Shown here one piece after another: positions 26,168-34,296 of a stretch of 64,000 nucleotides of DNA. The notes below the pieces were generated by a model. That model did no database searches and was not told the DNA's origin. It saw only the letters and a list, made by a program, of their open reading frames with translations. Each line of letters opens with the position of its first letter. Position 1 is the first letter of the stretch. The stretch lies in contig NZ_CP114036.1 of assembly GCF_026898115.1 (NCBI RefSeq), positions 8,302,001-8,366,000 on the forward strand. The letters run 5' to 3'. The position numbers and the translations under genes were made by a program. The stretch is from Streptomyces sp. S465 (GTDB taxonomy: Bacteria; Actinomycetota; Actinomycetes; Streptomycetales; Streptomycetaceae).

Positions 26168-26183
26168 TTTACATCGTTGTAAA
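26168..26183. promoter_or_regulatory. LacI-family operator before the GH2 operon
   Basis: TTTACA-TCGT-TGTAAA: 6-bp perfect arms around a TCGT centre, the classic LacI/PurR/CcpA-like operator shape and strikingly AT-rich here. It is 56 bp upstream of the GH2 start; the LacI regulator gene lies at the far end of the same locus. Confidence 0.75.
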
Positions 26184-26236
26184 GATCTCGCGCACCATCT
26201 TTTCCCACGATCGTGGACCGCCGTCGGCGGGAGCGG

Positions 26237-26479
26237 CTACACCTCGCCCTTCCGCACCTTGTACAGCTCGATGTCCTTGTTGGCGAACAGGTGCACATAG
26301 CCGCAGTTCCAGCAGATCAGCCCGGTGGCCGACTCATTGGCCCAGGCGAAGTTGAACAGCTCCATGCCGGTGCTGTTGAGCTTCACCTCGCGATCCCGGA
26401 ACAGGTCGCCCTTGCAGAACACACAGGTGATCCACACGTCTCCGAGAGCCGCGCGTACCGGCTTGGCCACGATCTCCAC
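26237..26479 (-). CDS. small zinc-ribbon protein
   Basis: An 80-residue cytoplasmic protein with two CxxC knuckles: Cys19/Cys22 (TCVFCKGD) and Cys56/Cys59 (ICWNCGYV). This is the pattern of a single zinc ribbon. No enzymatic residues are recognised; function unknown. It lies between the GH43 and GH2 operons in the same orientation but is bounded by a terminator-like hairpin upstream, so it probably has its own promoter. Confidence 0.75.
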   Translation of the reverse strand: MEIVAKPVRAALGDVWITCVFCKGDLFRDREVKLNSTGMELFNFAWANESATGLICWNCGYVHLFANKDIELYKVRKGEV

Positions 26480-26499
26480 CTTTTCCGGCCACCGAAGCG

Positions 26500-26545
26500 G
26501 CCCCCGTCCCGAACTGACACGTGCTGATCAGCATAGGACGGGGGC
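26500..26545 (-). terminator. nested hairpin after the GH43 operon
   Basis: Outer arms GCCCCCGTCC (26500-26509) and GGACGGGGGC (26536-26545) enclose an inner perfect palindrome TGCTGATCAGCA (26522-26533). It lies between the GH43 stop (26558) and the zinc-ribbon start (26479). The outer stem fits a terminator; the inner palindrome could also serve as an operator for the small gene. Confidence 0.6.
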
Positions 26546-26557
26546 TCGCTCGCGCCG

Positions 26558-28915
26558 TCAGCCGCGGTAGGTGCGCACGTAGTCGAACCGCGCGACCGCG
26601 CCCTCGGTGTTCTGCGCGACCAGGCCGATCCTGAGCTTGCTCACGGTGGGGAGGGTCCAGACGCCGGTGCGGACCCAGTGCACACCGTCCGTGCTGGTGG
26701 CGGCGCGCACCTCGGTCTCGTCCCGTGCGGTGTCGGCGTGGTACGACAGCCGCATCCACAAGGTGCCCGCGGGTGGACCGCCGAACATCGGCCCGTAGGC
26801 CACCGGGGTCGGCGGTGTGGTGGTGGGGCGTTCGCCCTCCTTCGCGAACTCGGTGACGTGTGTCAGCTTCCCGTCGGTGTGGCTCACCGGGAGCACCGCG
26901 TGCACCAGCTTCACATAGCGGTCGTCGGTCCCGTACAGGACCATTCCGGCCTGCTGATTGGACCGCCCCGGATCGAAGCGGAGCCTGGTCTGCACGGTGT
27001 AGTCGCCCCGGGGAGCGTCCCGGGTCAGCACCGACGCCGTATTGGTGCCCAGATGAAGTTCGCCGCCCTGCGTCTGCCAGGACAGGGCCCCGTCGGCCAT
27101 CGTGACCCCGGGCGCCGGGCCGCGCACCCAGGACCACGGGGAATCCGCGGTGGTGCCGGGAACGGCGGTGGAGTCGAAGTCGTCGCTGTAGGCGGGCAGC
27201 AGCCGGCCCGGCCCGGGGTCGGGGACGCGCTCGGTGGCCGGTGTGTACAGCGCCGTGGCCGCCACGTTGTCGGCGGCCGCCCCGGCGCCGCGCGCGGCGA
27301 CGCCGACCGGGCCGGAGCGGACCGCGCGGGCGGGCAGCGGGCGCTCCTGGGTGGCCACCGCGTCCCGCAGCCGGTCCGCGCTCACCTCCACGGTCATCCG
27401 GGTGCCGCGGATCTCGGCCGTCACGTTGTGCCAGGTGTCCCAGGCGAAGTCCGGCGGCAGCGGGGTGGTACGGGTGCCGACGTCGCGGCCGGCCACCCGT
27501 ACGTCCGTCACCAGCGCATCGCGCTTCCGGTCCAGCCACGCGACCACGTAGTCGTCCGGGCCGGTGTAGGCGGCCAGCAGTCCGGCCGCGCCGGTGGCCG
27601 AGGGCACCCGCAGGTCCGCCTCGGCGCGCCGGGCCGCGGGGGCCGACCGGTCCGAGACCAGATAGGCGGGGCCGGTGGCGTCCTGGCCGAGGGTGGCGAA
27701 GCCCCGCGCGTCCCGCTCGTGCCCGACGGTCCAGCCGCCAGTGCCGGAGCCGCCCGTGCCGTGCCAGCCCTTCAGCGAGCCGTCGTTGAAGGTGCCGCCC
27801 GCGGCCGGGGAGGTCACCGGGGCCCGCTGGGCGCCCTGGGAGGGCCCGGCTCCGGCCCGTACCACCGGCCAGCCGTCGATCCAGTCCAGCCGGTCGATCA
27901 GCATGGGCCGTCGGCTGAGCTGGCGGTCGATACCGGGGACGAGGTCCAGGTCCGGGTCGTCGGCCGGGATGGCGTGGTAGACGAGCCAGTCCTGGCCCGA
28001 CAGGTCGGTCTGGAGCGCGTTGTGCCCCGGCCCGATCCACCCGTTGCCGCCGGCGCTCAGCACCACGCCGCCCTTGCTGGTGGCCGTCATCAGATCGACG
28101 CCTCGGTCGTCGGTGAAGGGGCCGGTCGGGCTGGTCGCGCGGCCCACCTTGACCTGGTAGCCGCTGTAGGCGCCGTCGCAGCAGCCCGCGTCGGAGTAGA
28201 AGAGGTAGTAGTAGCCGTCGCGGCGGACCACGAAACCGCCCTCCATACGGCGGCCCTGCGCGACCTCGGTGACCGTGCCCTCGACGCGGGTGCGGTCGTC
28301 GTTCATCTTCGCCACGCAGATGGTGTCGTAGCTGCCCCAGTACAGATACGGCCGGCCGCCGACGTCGGTGAACTGCGCCTGGTCGATGTCCCCGGTGGCG
28401 CAGCCGCTGTCGTCCGCCAGCACCGCGCCCCGGTCGGTCCACGGACCGGTGGGTGTGGGGGCGGTGGCCACGCCGACGGTGTCCCTGCCGGGCACCGAGT
28501 AGTAGAGGGTGTAGTGGCCGTCCGCGTAGCGGATGTCCGGCGCCCAGAGCCGGGAACCGTGGTGCCAGGCGGGCTGGGTGGCGGGGGTGAAGACCTCGCC
28601 GGCGTAACTCCAGTGCGCCATGTCGGCCGACTTCAGGATCGGCAGCATCCGCTCGCCGGTCTCGCCCTTGGTCTGGAAGACCGGGTTCTGGGTGCCGTAG
28701 GCGTACCAGTAGCCGTCCTTGCCGCGGATCATCGTGGGGTCGGGAAAGGTGTCGACGACACCGGAGGTGACCGGGTTCCGGTACGTCGCCGACGCCGCCG
28801 GCCGGTGGGCCGCCGCGGTGGCCGTGGCCTGCTGCGCGGCCGGTGGCAGGGTGGCGATGAGCACCCCGGCGAGCGCGGTGACGACCTTGGCCGTGACGCT
28901 CGTTCTCCGGGTCAT
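26558..28915 (-). CDS. secreted GH43 protein with C-terminal lectin-like domains
   Basis: A 785-residue exported arabinanase/xylosidase-type enzyme. The signal peptide ends near residue 35. The five-blade propeller (about 40-350) shows the base Asp in TFPDPTMIRG, the pKa-modulating Asp region TGDIDQAQF and the acid Glu in RRMEGGFVVRRDGYYYLFYS. Two beta-sandwich modules follow (about 380-570 and 590-785), the last resembling a DUF1349/concanavalin-like domain (YTVQTRLRFDPG, QQAGMVLYGTDDRYVKL). It overlaps the sulfatase gene by 4 bases. It is the exported enzyme of the locus. Confidence 0.88.
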   Translation of the reverse strand: MTRRTSVTAKVVTALAGVLIATLPPAAQQATATAAAHRPAASATYRNPVTSGVVDTFPDPTMIRGKDGYWYAYGTQNPVFQTKGETGERMLPILKSADMAHWSYAGEVFTPATQPAWHHGSRLWAPDIRYADGHYTLYYSVPGRDTVGVATAPTPTGPWTDRGAVLADDSGCATGDIDQAQFTDVGGRPYLYWGSYDTICVAKMNDDRTRVEGTVTEVAQGRRMEGGFVVRRDGYYYLFYSDAGCCDGAYSGYQVKVGRATSPTGPFTDDRGVDLMTATSKGGVVLSAGGNGWIGPGHNALQTDLSGQDWLVYHAIPADDPDLDLVPGIDRQLSRRPMLIDRLDWIDGWPVVRAGAGPSQGAQRAPVTSPAAGGTFNDGSLKGWHGTGGSGTGGWTVGHERDARGFATLGQDATGPAYLVSDRSAPAARRAEADLRVPSATGAAGLLAAYTGPDDYVVAWLDRKRDALVTDVRVAGRDVGTRTTPLPPDFAWDTWHNVTAEIRGTRMTVEVSADRLRDAVATQERPLPARAVRSGPVGVAARGAGAAADNVAATALYTPATERVPDPGPGRLLPAYSDDFDSTAVPGTTADSPWSWVRGPAPGVTMADGALSWQTQGGELHLGTNTASVLTRDAPRGDYTVQTRLRFDPGRSNQQAGMVLYGTDDRYVKLVHAVLPVSHTDGKLTHVTEFAKEGERPTTTPPTPVAYGPMFGGPPAGTLWMRLSYHADTARDETEVRAATSTDGVHWVRTGVWTLPTVSKLRIGLVAQNTEGAVARFDYVRTYRG

Positions 28916-30390
28916 GGCCGGGCGCCTTCCTGCTCGGAGGACTCGAAGGAGCTCAGGGTGGGGTCGTAGTCCAGGGCGCCGATGTCGTACATCGGGGTCA
29001 TCCAGTGGTAGAAGTTGTCGCCGCGCTCCCGGAGCAGGTCGTACAGGCGGCGCATCATCCGGCGGCGGACACCGGCCAGCTCCGGGTGCTCATAGCGGTT
29101 GGACAGCTCGTGCGGGTCGGCGTCGAGGTCGTACAGCTCGTTGACCGACTCGGGGTTGACGACCAGCTTGTACCGGTCCTCGCGCAGCATCCGCTGCGGG
29201 TAGGGGAAGTGGTGGCCGTGGAACTCGGCCAGCAACTCCTGCGGCCAGTCGGGGTGTTCGCCGCGCACCAGCGGGAGCAGGCTGCGGCTGTCGGTGGCGG
29301 GGGAGGGGTCGCAGCCGGCCAGCTCCAGGATGGTCGCCGTGCAGTCGGTGAGCGACACGAACTCCCGCCGCACCTGCGGTTCCTGGCCGGGGACGCGGAT
29401 GATGCCGGGGATGCGGTAGATGTCCTCGTACATCGCCGGGCCCTTGTCGTGCAGCCGGTGGGCGCCGGTGAACTCGCCGTGGTCGGCGGTGAAGAACACG
29501 GACGTGTCGTCGGTGAGCCCCAGTTCGTCGAGGCGGGTGAGGATGCGGCCGATCTGTTCGTCGATCAGGGTGACATAGCCCCAGTACACGGCGATCAGTT
29601 TGCGGGTGACCTCGATCGGCATGGTGTCGAAGGTCCAGTGCGCGCTGTAGTTGCGCTGCACCGGCGGCTTGCCCTCGAAGGTCTCCGCGATCGACGGTGG
29701 CAGCTCCACCAGGGCGGGGTCGTACATGTCGTAGTACTCGTCGGGCAGCAGATACGGCAGATGCGGCCCGAAGAAGTGGGTGGCCAGGTAGAAGGGGCGG
29801 CCGTCGGCCGCGTACCTGTCCAGATGCTCGATCGCGCGGGTGGCGAGGTAGTGTTCGAAGGTCGCCTCCACGGGCTGCTGGAGGCGGGCGGCGAGCAGGT
29901 TCCCCGGGTTGCCGTTGGGGGTGGTGCCGCGCACCAGATCGCTGATGCGGTACGGAGGCAGGCCGCGTTCCTCCAGGTAGGCCAGGTAGTCCGGATGGTC
30001 CACCGGGTTGTGCCAGCCGGGCAGATCGGGTCCGTCGAAGCCGTAGGAGGCGGCGTTGCGGTGGGTGCCGACATGCCACTTGCCGACCAGTCCGAGCTGG
30101 TAGTCGCGCTCGGCCAGGGCGCCGGGGAAGGTGAACGCGTCCTCGCGCAGATCCTCCAGGTAGCCCACGTTGCGCTCGTAGTTGGCCAGCAGCCGGTGGC
30201 GGAACGGCGCCTGGCCGGTGAGCAGACTGGCACGGGCCGGGGTGCAGATGGCGGTGGGGGTGTAGAAGCGGTCGAACCGGGTGCCGGTGGCCGCCAGCCG
30301 GTCCAGGTTCGGCGTGGCCACGTGGGGATTGCCGTAACAGCCGAGGGTGTCGACCCGGTGCTGATCGGTCATCAGGAACAGCAGGTTCAT
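28912..30390 (-). CDS. cysteine-type sulfatase
   Basis: A 492-residue arylsulfatase/choline-sulfatase-like enzyme that hydrolyses sulfate esters. The FGly-forming motif is ICTPARASLLTG: Cys49 with CxPxR, the cysteine type activated under aerobic conditions by formylglycine-generating enzyme. Metal residues are visible at LFLMTDQHR (start) and FFTADHGEF. No signal peptide, so it is cytoplasmic. Coupled by 4-bp overlaps to the binding-protein gene before it and GH43 after it. The FGE gene lies 4 kb upstream on the same strand. Confidence 0.92.
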   Translation of the reverse strand: MNLLFLMTDQHRVDTLGCYGNPHVATPNLDRLAATGTRFDRFYTPTAICTPARASLLTGQAPFRHRLLANYERNVGYLEDLREDAFTFPGALAERDYQLGLVGKWHVGTHRNAASYGFDGPDLPGWHNPVDHPDYLAYLEERGLPPYRISDLVRGTTPNGNPGNLLAARLQQPVEATFEHYLATRAIEHLDRYAADGRPFYLATHFFGPHLPYLLPDEYYDMYDPALVELPPSIAETFEGKPPVQRNYSAHWTFDTMPIEVTRKLIAVYWGYVTLIDEQIGRILTRLDELGLTDDTSVFFTADHGEFTGAHRLHDKGPAMYEDIYRIPGIIRVPGQEPQVRREFVSLTDCTATILELAGCDPSPATDSRSLLPLVRGEHPDWPQELLAEFHGHHFPYPQRMLREDRYKLVVNPESVNELYDLDADPHELSNRYEHPELAGVRRRMMRRLYDLLRERGDNFYHWMTPMYDIGALDYDPTLSSFESSEQEGARP

Positions 30391-31367
30391 CGGGCGGCCG
30401 CCTTCGTGTAGAGGTCACCGTCGTAGAAGGAGGAGGGTTCGGGTGCCTTCTTCAGCTGCCCGGTGCGGACGAAGAAGTCGCTCATGCCGTCCAGCCACTT
30501 GTCGACGGTGCCGTCCTTGGTCTTGGCGACGAGCTCGGCGGTGGTCATCATCTTCACATGTCCGGCGTCCGCCGCGACCTTCTTCTCGTCGGCCTTGAGC
30601 AGCTTCGCGGCCAGGGCTATGGACTCCTTGGGGTGCGCGGCCCGCCAGTCGTTGGCCTCCTGGAGCACCTTGACCACCTTCTGGTCGCGCTCCGCGTTCC
30701 CCTTGGCGGCGGAGACGAAGGCGGTGGGGAAGGAGGAGCCGGGGATGTCCTCGGTGCTCGCCACCTCCTTCATCCCCGGCACCTTCTCCTTGATGGTGTC
30801 GATGAGGGGGTACCAGATCCCGGCGCCGTCGATCTGCCCGGAGGCGAACGCGGAGACGATGGTGGGCGCGTCCATCACCACCTTGGAGATGTCCTTCATG
30901 GTCATCCCGGCCTGCTGGAGCGCGAGATTGAGCGCCATCTCGCCGGACGTGCCCTCGGGGACGCCGACCTTCTTGCCCTTCAGGCCCTGGATCGAGGAGA
31001 TACCGGGGCGGGCGATGACCCGGTCGGCGTAGGTGAGGGTGTTGATCGCCACGACGGTGGCCTTGCCGGACGCGGGCAGCCACAGGGCTCCCGGCCCGAT
31101 GTAGCCGTAGTCCAGGTTGCCGGTGCGCAGGGCCTGGATCTGGACCGGGCCGTTGACGAACACCTTGGGCTCGGCGGTGAGTCCGTGCTTCTTCCACAGG
31201 CCCTGCTCATCGGCGATCGCCAGCAGGCTGGCGCCGTTGTAGTCGGCGATGTAGCCGAACCGCACCGTGGAGCCGTCGCCGCCTCCGGAGGACGAACAGG
31301 CCGCTACCGACAGTGCTGCCCCGGTCGCGGAGAGTGTGATCAGAAAGTCGCGTCGGCTCATCCTCAT
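30387..31367 (-). CDS. ABC transporter binding lipoprotein (SsuA/TauA/NMT1-like)
   Basis: A 326-residue binding protein of the nitrate/sulfonate/taurine class. The N-terminus SRRDFLITLSATGAALSVAAC combines a twin-arginine motif and a lipobox, predicting a Tat lipoprotein. The core FGYIADYNGASLLAIADEQG and GKKVGVPEGTSGEMALN is typical. The gene order binding protein-sulfatase suggests import of a sulfated compound, but sulfonate or another ligand is equally compatible with the family. Confidence 0.88.
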   Translation of the reverse strand: MRMSRRDFLITLSATGAALSVAACSSSGGGDGSTVRFGYIADYNGASLLAIADEQGLWKKHGLTAEPKVFVNGPVQIQALRTGNLDYGYIGPGALWLPASGKATVVAINTLTYADRVIARPGISSIQGLKGKKVGVPEGTSGEMALNLALQQAGMTMKDISKVVMDAPTIVSAFASGQIDGAGIWYPLIDTIKEKVPGMKEVASTEDIPGSSFPTAFVSAAKGNAERDQKVVKVLQEANDWRAAHPKESIALAAKLLKADEKKVAADAGHVKMMTTAELVAKTKDGTVDKWLDGMSDFFVRTGQLKKAPEPSSFYDGDLYTKAAAR

Positions 31368-31423
31368 GAGGGGTGAGTCCCTTCGGAAAAGAAGTGCGGA
31401 TGGGGAATGCGTGGGGGAGGGGG

Positions 31424-32203
31424 TCAGGCGGCGGAATCGGCCGGTGACTGGTGGTAGACCTGCGTCCAGACGTCGTTGCGGATCCGGGCGAACTCCGGGG
31501 AGAGCCGAATCTCCTCGGTGCGCGGATAGGGGAGGTCCACGTCGATGACCCGGTGGATCCGGCCGGGCCTGGCGGCCATCACGACCACCCGGCCGGCCAG
31601 GTACACCGCCTCGTCGACGTCATGCGTGATGAACAGCACGGTGCGCCGTTCCTTGGTCCAGGTGTCCAGCAGCTGGTCCTGCAACTGCACCCGGGTCAGC
31701 GCGTCCAGCGCCCCGAACGGCTCGTCCATCAGCAGGACTTCCGGGTCCACGGCGTACGCGCGGGCGATCGCGCAACGCTGCTTCATCCCTCCGGAGAGGG
31801 TCTTGGGCAGGGCGTCGGCGAAGTCGGCGAGCCCGACGAGCTCGATGGCGTGTTCGGCGCGGCGCCTGCGCTCGGCGGCGGGGACATGTGCCAGCTTCAG
31901 CCCGAACTCGACATTGCCGCGCACCGTCAGCCAGGGGAACAGCGCGTACTGCTGGAAGATCACGCCCCGGTCCGGCCCCGGCCCGGTGACCGGCGCGCCG
32001 TCCACCGTGACCGTGCCGGAGGTGGGCTCCACCAGCCCGGCCACCATGCTCAGCAAAGTGGACTTGCCGCAGCCGGACGGCCCGACCACCGCGACGAACT
32101 CCCGGTCCTCGATGTCCAGGGAGACACTGCCGAGGGCGGTGAAGGTGGTGTTCTTCATCGGGTACGTCTTGGCCACGTCCCGGAACGAGATCTTGGTGCT
32201 CAT
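31424..32203 (-). CDS. ABC transporter ATPase (SsuB/TauB-like)
   Basis: A 259-residue nucleotide-binding subunit with Walker A GPSGCGKST, the signature LSGGMKQRCAIARA, Walker B VLLMDEPFGALD and switch His in VLFITHDVDEAV. It energises the NMT1-like importer; its start overlaps the permease stop by 4 bases. Confidence 0.94.
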   Translation of the reverse strand: MSTKISFRDVAKTYPMKNTTFTALGSVSLDIEDREFVAVVGPSGCGKSTLLSMVAGLVEPTSGTVTVDGAPVTGPGPDRGVIFQQYALFPWLTVRGNVEFGLKLAHVPAAERRRRAEHAIELVGLADFADALPKTLSGGMKQRCAIARAYAVDPEVLLMDEPFGALDALTRVQLQDQLLDTWTKERRTVLFITHDVDEAVYLAGRVVVMAARPGRIHRVIDVDLPYPRTEEIRLSPEFARIRNDVWTQVYHQSPADSAA

Positions 32204-33009
32204 CGGCGCTCCTGCCAGGCGGTGAGACGGCGTTCGGCCAGCAGCAACAGCCGGTCCATGAGCAGGCCGATGACGCCGATGCTGATCAGGCCCACGAAGA
32301 TGGTGGGCACGTCGTAGTAGGTCTGGGCGTGGACCATCTCGAAGCCCAGCCCCTTCTGGGCGCCGATCATCTCGGCCGCCACCACGGTGGCCCAGGCCGC
32401 GCCGAGCCCGATGCGCATGCCGACCAGGATGAACGGCGTGGACGCCGGGATGACCACCTTGAGGAAGACGGTCCGGTCCGAGGCGCCGAGCACCCGGGCG
32501 GCGTCGATCAGCGTCCGGTCCACACCGGTCACCCCCTGGAAGGCGGCCACCACACAGGACATGAACGCGGCCAGGAAGATGACGAAGACCTTGGGCGTCT
32601 CGCCGATGCCCATCAGGACGATCACCAGCGGGATCAGGGCCAGCGGCGGGATCGTGCGGAAGAACTGGACGTACGGCTCCAGCAGGCCCCGGGCGACCGG
32701 GTACCAGCCCATCAGGAAGCCCACCGGCACGGCGACCACGGTGCCCAGCGCGAAGCCCAGGAGCACCCGCTGGAGGCTGGCCAGCGCGTCCTCGGTCAGG
32801 GTTCCGTCGGCGAGCAGGTCACGCGCCTTGGAACACACGGCCAGTGGTCCGGGGATGTCCGCGAGCCCGGCGGCGGCGGTCACGGCCCAGATGGTGATGC
32901 CCAGGACGAGGGCGATCAGGTTGAACACGAGGGGAGGGACGGTGCGGCGGGTGCCGCGCGGTGCTTCCGGCGGCGCGGGAGTCTTCTCGGGCGCGGTGAC
33001 CACCGTCAT
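32200..33009 (-). CDS. ABC transporter permease (SsuC/TauC-like)
   Basis: A 269-residue membrane subunit with six predicted TM helices and the cytoplasmic loop DAARVLGASDRTVFLKVVIP. The N-terminal 25 residues are Pro-rich and cytoplasmic. ATG 33009 has GAGG upstream. Operon order: permease, ATPase, binding protein, sulfatase, GH43. Confidence 0.93.
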   Translation of the reverse strand: MTVVTAPEKTPAPPEAPRGTRRTVPPLVFNLIALVLGITIWAVTAAAGLADIPGPLAVCSKARDLLADGTLTEDALASLQRVLLGFALGTVVAVPVGFLMGWYPVARGLLEPYVQFFRTIPPLALIPLVIVLMGIGETPKVFVIFLAAFMSCVVAAFQGVTGVDRTLIDAARVLGASDRTVFLKVVIPASTPFILVGMRIGLGAAWATVVAAEMIGAQKGLGFEMVHAQTYYDVPTIFVGLISIGVIGLLMDRLLLLAERRLTAWQERR

Positions 33010-33044
33010 GGACGCCTCGCGGGGTTCATGGGTACTCCTCTTCG

Positions 33045-33078
33045 GCCCGGACGGGCCGGTTCAGCCCGGACGGGCCGG
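33045..33078. repeat. 15-bp direct repeat at the ROK gene 3' end
   Basis: GCCCGGACGGGCCGG occurs at 33045-33059 and 33064-33078 (period 19), spanning the ROK stop codon (33061-33063). Each unit can itself fold (GCCCG/CGGGC). Confidence 0.65.
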
Positions 33079-34239
33079 GTAATGGCTGAGCAAGGGGGAT
33101 CGATGAAGGACAAGGGCGATACCGCCCAGGGCGCCACCGGACTCGCCGAGCGCGGCCGGCCTCAGGTCCACACGGTCCCGTGAGATCGGCATGATGTGTG
33201 CGCGCAGCGCCCGTTCGACCGGCTCGAAGAGCGGCGCGCCGGCGTCGGCGAGTTCGCCGCCGAGCACGATCACCCCGGGGCCGACCGCGTTGCACACGGC
33301 CGCCAGCACGATGCCGACCTGTGTGCCGGCCGCCTCCAGCGTGCGCAGCGCCACCGGATCGCCGGCCTGAAGCGCTCCGAGGAGCACGGCCAGGTCGCCC
33401 GCGTGTCCGCCCGCGCGCCGGTAGGCGGCGAGTACGGCGGCCACCGAGGCCACCGTCTCCAGGCAGCCGGTGGCGCCGCACGAACATCGCCCGTCGCCCG
33501 ACTCGACCGCGATATGCCCGAACTCGCCGGACAGTCCGTAGGCCCCGCGGTGCAGCGAGCCGCCCACGACCAGCCCGCCGCCCACACCGTGCGACAGCCG
33601 CAGGTAGAGCACGTCCTGGCCGCCCGCCGCGGCACCCCAGGTCGCCTCGGCGAGCGCGGCGAGCCGGGTGTTGTTGTCCACCAGCACGGGGACCTGGAAA
33701 CGCTTGTGGAGCAGGGCGGGCAGATCGGCGTACGGGCGCGGCCGCGCGGGCCCGAGGCCCGGATCGCCGACCGGGCCGACCACTCCCACCCCGATGGCGT
33801 TCAGCGCGCCCAGCCGCAGGGCGCCGTCGGCCAGCGTGCCGACCAGCCGCTCGGCCAGGGCGATCCGTTCTTCCCAGGGCAGTTCGGGGTCGTGGGGCTC
33901 ACTGGCCGACCCGATCACCTCATGGGCGACGTTGACCGCGGAGACATGCACCGCCCGGCGGGCGAAGTCGATGCCGATGGCCTGGCCCGCGCTGGGGTTG
34001 AGCGTCAGGGCCTCCACCGGCCGCCCCCGCTTGCGCGGAGCCGCTTCGGGTGCCGTGGCTACCACGGCGCCACTGTCGATCAGCTCGGTGACGATATCGC
34101 TGAGGGTCGTCCGGGAGAGCCCGCTGTGCTGCCCCAGCTCAGCCCGGCTGAGCGGGCCGTGGATGCGCAACAGCTCCAGTACCAAGTCCTCGTGTCCCCG
34201 CCGTAGCCGGGACAGGGGGCCCTCCTGATGGGGGTGCAT
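33061..34239 (-). CDS. ROK-family transcriptional regulator
   Basis: A 392-residue repressor. The N-terminal winged helix (about 12-75, LSRAELGQHSGLSRTTLSDIV) is followed by the ROK sugar-kinase-like domain. The glycine-rich GVGGGLVVGG and the zinc-binding HIAVESGDGRCSCGATGCLE (CxCGxxGC) are intact. It probably senses a sugar or its phosphate and controls the transporter/sulfatase/GH43 operon that begins 52 bp downstream. Confidence 0.92.
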   Translation of the reverse strand: MHPHQEGPLSRLRRGHEDLVLELLRIHGPLSRAELGQHSGLSRTTLSDIVTELIDSGAVVATAPEAAPRKRGRPVEALTLNPSAGQAIGIDFARRAVHVSAVNVAHEVIGSASEPHDPELPWEERIALAERLVGTLADGALRLGALNAIGVGVVGPVGDPGLGPARPRPYADLPALLHKRFQVPVLVDNNTRLAALAEATWGAAAGGQDVLYLRLSHGVGGGLVVGGSLHRGAYGLSGEFGHIAVESGDGRCSCGATGCLETVASVAAVLAAYRRAGGHAGDLAVLLGALQAGDPVALRTLEAAGTQVGIVLAAVCNAVGPGVIVLGGELADAGAPLFEPVERALRAHIMPISRDRVDLRPAALGESGGALGGIALVLHRSPLLSHYPARPG

Positions 34240-34296
34240 GGCGAACAGGATGCGCAGGAGGGGCTATTTCTGTCAACGCCCCGGAAAAAAGAATGC

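Noticed and set aside
24217..26355. 712-codon plus-strand frame opposite GH2
   Set aside because: Runs through the operator and two genes; GH2 catalytic motifs are on the other strand.
26678..28969. 763-codon plus-strand frame opposite GH43
   Set aside because: Antisense shadow of a GC-rich gene; no recognisable domain and no ribosome site.
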